DNA from: an uncultured Bacilli bacterium
GTDB lineage: Bacteria; Bacillota_I; Bacilli_A; RF39; UBA660
DNA length: 8,795 bases
Direction: 5' to 3'
Assembly: GCA_947630935.1 (NCBI GenBank)
Contig: CANRJL010000038.1
Coordinates: forward strand, 1-8,795
Shown: in pieces, positions 4,580-8,795 of the stretch
Layout: each line of letters starts with the position of its first letter
How positions within the stretch are numbered: the first letter of the stretch is position 1
Notes under the pieces: model-generated
Told to the model about the DNA's origin: nothing
Seen by the model: only the letters and a program-made list of their open reading frames with translations
The model's database searches: none
Program-made: the position numbers and the translations under genes

Positions 4580-7439
4580 AATCTAAAGAGCCAGAGGATG
4601 TTACTTCACAAGCTGCTGAAACATTAATTGTTCCTTTAATTGTGGTATTTTCGTTGTTGTAAGAAATGGAATAGGTAATTGTTTGTTTACCATCTTTGGT
4701 ATTATCTAAACCAGTAAAGGCAATTGTTGCATTATTGGTTACATTTTTTCCGTTGTAAGTAACAGTAACAACTGTTTTTGGGTCTAATGTTTCGCCTAAT
4801 AATAAACATTTTGATTTAGCTTGAGCTTGTAAGCCAGTGGTTTGGGTTGGAGTTTCATCATTTTGAACTTCAACGCTTTCTTTTACTGAAACACCTTTAC
4901 TTTGGTTGCCTTTATAAATACTGTAAGAACTTTTAACAATAAATTCGTAGTTACCACTTTTGGTAGGAGTATAAGTATAACTAGTTTTGCTTGTCCAACC
5001 TAAATCTTTTAAAGAACCACTTGAATCTTTGACATATACTTGATAACCTACAGTACCTAAATTAGAACTATTATAGGAATTGTAAATACCCATGTATCTA
5101 TTATAGAAATTTTTAAAACTATTTGGATAATTTTTAGCAAAATCTTTAAAATAATCGTTAAATGCTTTAGTGATGTTTTCACTAGGAGGGGTTATTTCAT
5201 TCCAACTTAGGGTAATTGTTTCACCTTTAGTGTTTGCTGTAACATTAGTTGGGTCAGCTAGTGATGAAAATCTTGTTGAAACTTCACTTGGTTCAGTTCC
5301 TGATTTAAAAGTAGCTGATACCCGCATATTTGAAGGAGTGTTAGCACTCGCTAATTTTGGTGGAAGAGATTGAGCTTCCATTGTTACTGTTGTTAAACCA
5401 CTTGGTTTAGTAAAGCTTGAACCTGTTTTGTATATATTGTTGGCTAAATATGAGCCTAATAAATTTCTAGGAACGCTGCTGGTTGCCATTACAAAATAGT
5501 GATTTTTGTCCATATCTTTTTGGTCATATCCTAACCATGTTGAGATTGAGTAATCAGGGCTATAAGTATTTATCCATTGGTCTGGTGTTGCTTCTTCAGG
5601 AACGCCTTTTGATTTAGCAGTTGCGGAATCGATATTGGATGTACCAGTTTTGCCAGCGACGCTGCTTCGTAAGTTATAGTTGATATTTCCAGCATTTCCT
5701 TGAGCTGTTGCTGATAATAAGATATCTGTAATTAGATAAGCTGTTTCTTCAGACATAACACGTTTCTTTTCATATTTCCAAGGTATTACTTCTTCAGTTT
5801 CAAGATTTTTAATTTCAGTGAAGGAATATGGTTCGATGTAGTAACCACCTCGGCCAAATGAAGCATAAGCCGCGGATGCTTGAAGAGGCGACCAACCATA
5901 TGGTAAACCACCAATAGAAAAAGCTTCATTTAATTCTTTACCATAATCAATTCCTAAGTTATGAACAAATTCAGCAATTTTTTCTGGGTCGACTTGTTGA
6001 TAGGCTTGAAGAGCGGGGATATTTCTTGATGCGGCAAGTGCTTGTTTAATTGTTGTTACGCCGGTATAACCGTAATCCCAGTTGTTCATTGTTATTCCGT
6101 TATTATATGAATATGGATAATCAAGTAAAATTTGTTGTGGCGATACATTATTGTATTCAATTAAAGGACCATAGTCAAAAATAGGTTTTGCTGTTGAACC
6201 AGGTTGTCGGAGAGTTGTTGAACGGTCATCTCCTCTAGCTACATAATTTCTTCCTGGACCTAAGGCTAAAATAGAACCATCTTTTGTAGAAGTAATAGCA
6301 ATTCCTACTTGGACTTTGTCATCTTTAAATTGCCATGCTGCACCATTTTGTAAATTGTTGACAATGTCTTGTTTTTTTAAGTCAAAAGTTGTTTTTACGG
6401 AGTAGCCTCCTTGGTAAATATCTATTTTTAATTTATCTTTAATATCTTGTCTTACAAAATCTATTAAATTTTGATAAGGATTGGTAGCATTTTCGCTTTT
6501 AATATCACTTTGTAATAATGATTCAACAGGAATTTTTTCAGCATCATTTTTTTCTTGTTCCGAAATATAGCCATGTCTTACCATTAAACTTAAAACTGTG
6601 TTTCGTCTTTCGGTGGCATTTTCTGGATAAATATATGGGTTAAATAAGTATGGGTTGTTATACATGCCGACTATAATGGCAGCTTCTCCTAAAGTAATGT
6701 CGGAAACACTTTTGCCAAAAAAGTATTGACAGGCTTGTTCTACACCATTAATACTTTCATAGTTTGTTCCACCACTAGCTAGCCACATTGAATTAAAATA
6801 AAATTCAATGATTTGCTGTTTGGTATAATTTTTTTCTATTTTAAAAATTGACATATAAATATCTGTAAATTTTCTAATTATTCCTTTAATTCCAGAGGCT
6901 TCGTTAGATGTAAAATTTTGTTTAACTAATTGCATAGTGATTGTAGAAGCTCCACCAGCATCTGAATTACCAGCTACTTGACCTAAGCTAGCTTTTAAAA
7001 ATCTTCCAGCATCAAAACCATTGTGTTGAAAAAATCTAGAATCTTCTGTAGCTACTAAAGCATCAACTAATACTTGTGGAAAATCTTCATAATTTTTAAT
7101 AACTCGATTTTCGGAACCTATTCTGGTAATAAGAGTGTTGTTAATATCATAAATAACACTTGCTTCTTTATTATATAATTTAGTTATGGTAAATTCAGGA
7201 GCTGTAAAAACAATATATAAACCAAAAGCTAATATAGTTGAAACTACCATAATGCCAAGAGCCATAATAATGATTAAAAAAGTATGAGTTTTTTGGCCTT
7301 TTTTATTTTTCTTTTTTCTTTTTTTAGTAGCTTTTCTGGTAGTTACTTGATTATCAATATTTTCATTTTGCATTTTTTGTTCAGCTATTGCTTCTTTCAT
7401 TTTTTTAGGACTTTTTAATTTCAGCTTTTTCTTTTCCAT
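4578..7439 (-). CDS. ponA: Class A penicillin-binding protein (bifunctional peptidoglycan glycosyltransferase/transpeptidase, PBP1A-like)
   Basis: 953 residues. A Lys-rich cytoplasmic tail (1-52) precedes one membrane helix (about 53-79). The GT51 glycosyltransferase domain is at about 95-290: TEDSRFFQHNGFD with catalytic E132, GGASTITMQLVKQ, then RKFTD...TKQQIIEFYFN, where the usual motif III Glu is D193. The transpeptidase domain is at about 375-670, with S415-T-A-K418, S471-R-N and K597-T-G. It polymerises lipid II and crosslinks the wall outside the membrane. The C-terminus adds a fibronectin III-like domain (about 726-858), split by an aromatic helix-like insert (about 754-795), and a final beta domain (about 866-946) with C878 and C944. 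The ATG at 7439 has AAGGAG ten bases upstream and lies inside recU (19-bp overlap), the operon known from Bacillus. Longer than usual for the family because of the C-terminal modules. Confidence 0.97.
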   Translation of the reverse strand: MEKKKLKLKSPKKMKEAIAEQKMQNENIDNQVTTRKATKKRKKKNKKGQKTHTFLIIIMALGIMVVSTILAFGLYIVFTAPEFTITKLYNKEASVIYDINNTLITRIGSENRVIKNYEDFPQVLVDALVATEDSRFFQHNGFDAGRFLKASLGQVAGNSDAGGASTITMQLVKQNFTSNEASGIKGIIRKFTDIYMSIFKIEKNYTKQQIIEFYFNSMWLASGGTNYESINGVEQACQYFFGKSVSDITLGEAAIIVGMYNNPYLFNPYIYPENATERRNTVLSLMVRHGYISEQEKNDAEKIPVESLLQSDIKSENATNPYQNLIDFVRQDIKDKLKIDIYQGGYSVKTTFDLKKQDIVNNLQNGAAWQFKDDKVQVGIAITSTKDGSILALGPGRNYVARGDDRSTTLRQPGSTAKPIFDYGPLIEYNNVSPQQILLDYPYSYNNGITMNNWDYGYTGVTTIKQALAASRNIPALQAYQQVDPEKIAEFVHNLGIDYGKELNEAFSIGGLPYGWSPLQASAAYASFGRGGYYIEPYSFTEIKNLETEEVIPWKYEKKRVMSEETAYLITDILLSATAQGNAGNINYNLRSSVAGKTGTSNIDSATAKSKGVPEEATPDQWINTYSPDYSISTWLGYDQKDMDKNHYFVMATSSVPRNLLGSYLANNIYKTGSSFTKPSGLTTVTMEAQSLPPKLASANTPSNMRVSATFKSGTEPSEVSTRFSSLADPTNVTANTKGETITLSWNEITPPSENITKAFNDYFKDFAKNYPNSFKNFYNRYMGIYNSYNSSNLGTVGYQVYVKDSSGSLKDLGWTSKTSYTYTPTKSGNYEFIVKSSYSIYKGNQSKGVSVKESVEVQNDETPTQTTGLQAQAKSKCLLLGETLDPKTVVTVTYNGKNVTNNATIAFTGLDNTKDGKQTITYSISYNNENTTIKGTINVSAACEVTSSGSLD

Positions 7440-8005
7440 TTATAATCTTCTCCTTTAAAATATACTTCGTCAACGGCATCTAAATAATTATAAACTGGTC
7501 TTATCTGTTCTTTCATTTTTATGCCATGCTCTTCTAAATAATGATAAGGAATACTTTTTCTTTGATTAGTTTCTATAAATTCTATTAAATCGCTTCCTTT
7601 TAATAAATAAACAAAATTGTTCATTTTAATTAATAAAAAAGTAATACCACCATGTTCAAGAACTTTTTTAATATGGGTTATTTGGTGTTCATGAATGTTA
7701 GCCAAAGGAAATGAAGTTTTTTGTTTTGTTTCTTTGGCATCAAATTCAATATAATAGCCTTTATATAAACCATTATAGTCAAGAGTAGATGGGGCTAAAA
7801 AATATCCTTCGTCTATTCTTCTTCCATGACTAGTATAGCTGGCTTTGCTAATACCAATAGGGGTAGGTTTTTTAAATATTAAAGCACGATTTGTTTCCAA
7901 ATAATATTCATTTGTTTCATTAATACAATCTTCCAATAACATGCCACGATTAGCGTAGGAAATAATTTTTTGAGGTTGTTTCTTAATATTATTGGGATAT
8001 TGCAT
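7421..8005 (-). CDS. recU: Holliday junction resolvase RecU
   Basis: 194 residues, near the ~200 typical of RecU. It cleaves four-way junctions in recombination and chromosome segregation. The N-terminal SYANRGMLLEDCINETNEYY and KKPTP blocks are RecU hallmarks. The nuclease core is STLDYNG (T74, D76) with EFDAKETK (D89, K91) and the later HEHQ (Q108); these match B. subtilis T87/D88, E101/K103 and the conserved Gln, with Asp in place of E101, a conservative change in a PD-(D/E)xK nuclease. The start is supported by GGAGGT (8016-8011 on the minus strand) five bases before the ATG. Its last 19 bases overlap the ponA start, so ponA translation is probably coupled. A promoter candidate sits directly upstream and the spacer diverges towards the small gene at 8172. 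Confidence 0.96.
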   Translation of the reverse strand: MQYPNNIKKQPQKIISYANRGMLLEDCINETNEYYLETNRALIFKKPTPIGISKASYTSHGRRIDEGYFLAPSTLDYNGLYKGYYIEFDAKETKQKTSFPLANIHEHQITHIKKVLEHGGITFLLIKMNNFVYLLKGSDLIEFIETNQRKSIPYHYLEEHGIKMKEQIRPVYNYLDAVDEVYFKGEDYKWKRKS

Positions 8006-8022
8006 TTTCTACCTCCGCTTTC

Positions 8023-8050
8023 ATTATACTATTTTTTTTCTATTTCTAAA
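8023..8050 (-). promoter_or_regulatory. Candidate sigma-A promoter of recU-ponA
   Basis: On the minus strand TATAAT (8028-8023) is a perfect -10. TTTAGA (8050-8045) lies 16 bases upstream and matches TTGACA at 4 of 6 positions. The -10 is followed after 6 bases by the recU ribosome binding site GGAGGT (8016-8011), so the leader would be almost absent. A separate perfect TTGACA at 8075-8070 has no good -10 at the right distance. Confidence 0.5.
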
Positions 8051-8101
8051 AGCTTTAAGAAGATTAAAATGTCAATTTACATTTAAGAAAAATATAAAAT
8101 G

Positions 8102-8123
8102 TTTTGTCGAAAAAAAAGACAAA
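8102..8123 (+). promoter_or_regulatory. Spo0A box (0A box) within a small inverted repeat
   Basis: TTTTGTCGAAAAAA (8102-8115) contains the exact 0A-box core TGTCGAA (8105-8111), in an AT-rich setting typical of such sites. TTTGTC (8103-8108) and GACAAA (8118-8123) also form a 6-bp inverted repeat, so the second arm is a partial inverted box. It sits just upstream of, and overlapping, the -35 of the promoter for the 48-codon gene at 8172. The site match is seen; binding by Spo0A is inferred from the sporulating lifestyle. Confidence 0.5.
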
Positions 8124-8144
8124 TTTTAATTTTTATTTTACAAT
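8116..8144 (+). promoter_or_regulatory. Candidate sigma-A promoter of the 48-codon gene
   Basis: AAGACA (8116-8121, four of six bases of TTGACA) and TACAAT (8139-8144, five of six of TATAAT) are separated by 17 bases. Initiation near 8151 would give a leader of about 20 bases containing AAGGAGG (8158-8164). The Spo0A box abuts and overlaps the -35. Confidence 0.5.
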
Positions 8145-8171
8145 CATTAAAGAAAATAAGGAGGAATGTGT

Positions 8172-8318
8172 ATGTCATACGAAATGTTATTTAATGATTT
8201 AGTAGAATCTGTTTCTTTAGCACAGCTAAAATATTATGAATATACTATAAAAAGAAAATTATTTTTAGAGGAATTACCAAAAAATAGTATTGGCTCACTT
8301 ATTGACAAACAGAGCTAG
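8172..8318 (+). CDS. Small protein of 48 aa, unknown function
   Basis: An ATG at 8172 preceded by AAGGAGG (8158-8164) seven bases away, one of the best ribosome binding sites in the window, opens a 48-codon frame ending at TAG 8316-8318. The protein begins MSYEMLFNDLVESVSLAQLK, continues with a Tyr- and Lys-rich helix-like middle (YYEYTIKRKLFLEEL), and ends in KNSIGSLIDKQS. It has no membrane helix, signal peptide, Cys or SQELD motif (so it is not a Spo0E-type phosphatase). It has its own promoter with a Spo0A box and lies between divergent recU and gpsB. The next promoter's -35 (8302-8307) is inside its 3' end. I do not recognise a family. The strong site, promoter and filled gap make it a likely real gene. 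Confidence 0.7.
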   Translation: MSYEMLFNDLVESVSLAQLKYYEYTIKRKLFLEELPKNSIGSLIDKQS

Positions 8319-8330
8319 AATTGGTATATT
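8302..8330 (+). promoter_or_regulatory. Near-consensus sigma-A promoter of gpsB-rnpB
   Basis: TTGACA (8302-8307) is a perfect -35, and TATATT (8325-8330) a five-of-six -10, at the ideal 17-base spacing, with a TGn extension (TGG, 8322-8324). It overlaps the end of the 48-codon gene. Initiation would fall near 8336-8337, where the gpsB ribosome binding site GAGG (8337-8340) begins. It probably also supplies RNase P RNA. Confidence 0.8.
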
Positions 8331-8350
8331 TTTAATGAGGATGTGATTGT

Positions 8351-8680
8351 GTGATTAATGAAAGAATAGTGTTAAGTCCTGAAGATATTTATGAAAAAGA
8401 ATTTAAGATTGATGCTAGGGGATATCGTCCACAGGAAGTAGATAATTTTTTAGATTTAGTAATTAAAGATTATGGAGAATTTATTAAAATTATTCATGCT
8501 TATGAAAAAGAATATCAAAATTTAAATCGCGAGAATAAAGAGTTAAAGACGCAATTACGTCGATTAGAAACGAAGCTTGATGAAGAAGAAAGCAGTGGTT
8601 CAGCAAAAACTAACATTAATAATGTTGATATTTTACGTCGAATTAGTCAATTAGAAAAAATTGTTTATGGTAAAGAATAA
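8351..8680 (+). CDS. gpsB: Cell-cycle protein GpsB
   Basis: 109 residues, DivIVA/GpsB family. The N-terminal lipid-binding-like domain reads LSPEDIYEKEFK, then RGYRPQEVDNFLDLVIKDY. The residues that hold class A PBP tails in B. subtilis (Y25, D31, D35) are present at the same numbers. A coiled coil follows at about 38-80, a short Ser/Asn linker, and the C-terminal trimerising block VDILRRISQLEKIVYG. GpsB shuttles PBP1 between division and elongation sites on the inner face of the membrane; ponA is encoded close by. The start is GTG, with GAGG (8337-8340) ten bases upstream; no usable ATG is in frame, and an in-frame stop lies at 8336-8338. rnpB follows directly, as in B. subtilis. Confidence 0.95.
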   Translation: MINERIVLSPEDIYEKEFKIDARGYRPQEVDNFLDLVIKDYGEFIKIIHAYEKEYQNLNRENKELKTQLRRLETKLDEEESSGSAKTNINNVDILRRISQLEKIVYGKE

Positions 8681-8795
8681 TAACTGGACAAATGCTGCAT
8701 GTTTATCATGTTGAGGAAAGTCCTTGCTCGCACAACCTGAGATGGTTGTAGTGTTTGTGCATAGGGAAAAAATAACCTATGGTCGAGAAATCGAA
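8674..8795 (+). ncRNA. rnpB: RNase P RNA, B-type (5' part, cut by window end)
   Basis: The catalytic RNA of RNase P, which matures tRNA 5' ends. Conserved region I is exact: GAGGAAAGTCCTTGCTCGCA (8713-8732; B. subtilis has AUGC for TTGC). It is followed by GAGATG and GTAGTGTTTGTGC. Visible helices are P3 (GCATG/CATGT around 8697-8711), P8 (CAACC/GGTTG), a CATAGG/CCTATG stem and a TCGA-gaaa-TCGA hairpin at the window end, in the order of the Bacillus-type molecule. By alignment to B. subtilis from memory, the 5' end falls near 8671-8675, overlapping the gpsB stop; the coordinate is approximate. No separate promoter or terminator is seen between gpsB and rnpB. About 120 of some 380-400 bases are present. 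Confidence 0.96.

Noticed and set aside
5170..5373. Plus-strand open frame of 67 codons
   Set aside because: Antisense to the Fn3-like part of ponA and without a ribosome binding site; a shadow frame.
8070..8075. Perfect minus-strand TTGACA as the recU -35
   Set aside because: The TATAAT at 8028-8023 is 41 bases away, and only poor -10 matches (TTTTAG, TTTAGA) occur at the correct distance.
8172..8318. Spo0E-like phosphatase identity for the 48-aa protein
   Set aside because: Size and the Spo0A link are suggestive, but the SQELD signature is absent.
1..8795. Mycoplasma-type code (TGA as Trp), suggested by very low GC
   Set aside because: Tryptophans in conserved motifs use TGG, and TGA ends the ATPase frame exactly at an overlapping start.
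1..8795. Mobile element, CRISPR array, prophage or tRNA
   Set aside because: No transposase, integrase, repeat array, terminal repeats or tRNA cloverleaf was seen; gene order on the right side is ordinary Firmicutes core.

Overview
The window is very AT-rich, densely packed DNA from a spore-forming low-GC Gram-positive bacterium (Bacilli/Erysipelotrichia-like; the exact lineage is an inference). The evidence is a clear forespore sigma factor SigG, the sporulation membrane protein YlbJ, the recU-ponA gene pair, GpsB and a B-type RNase P RNA. TGA is a normal stop and TGG encodes Trp, so this is genetic code 11 and not a mycoplasma code.

Left part (1-1693, + strand): the 3' end of a P2-type (calcium-type) cation ATPase, a start/stop-overlapping gene for a single-pass membrane protein with a small disulfide-capable Ig-like outer domain, and an unrecognised 156-residue soluble protein. 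The three look like one operon whose promoter lies outside the window.

Middle (1763-4549): ylbJ on the minus strand and ylbL (PDZ plus Lon-type Ser/Lys protease) on the plus strand diverge from a 43-bp gap. ylbL is followed by sigG. The ylbL-sigG junction holds a hairpin that buries the sigG ribosome binding site, overlapping a sigma-F/G-like promoter placed so that its own transcript would lack the left arm of the hairpin. This arrangement recalls the readthrough block known for B. subtilis spoIIIG.

Right part (4552-8005, - strand): recU and a 953-residue class A penicillin-binding protein (ponA) overlap by 19 bp and end in a hairpin/U-tract terminator that overlaps the ponA stop. Divergent from them (8102-8795, + strand) are a consensus Spo0A box, a promoter, an unannotated 48-codon gene with a strong ribosome binding site, then a near-consensus promoter driving gpsB and, with no terminator between, rnpB (cut by the window end). 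GpsB retains the residues that bind class A PBPs in B. subtilis, so it and PonA are probably partners.

The most interesting points are the sigG control region, a Glu at the SigG position that decides Gin/CsfB sensitivity, the Spo0A-box small gene, a possible beta-subunit-like partner of the P-type ATPase, and promoters placed so that the ribosome binding site begins at about +1 of the mRNA. No mobile elements, CRISPR arrays or tRNAs were seen. No stretch over 300 bases lacks a gene.
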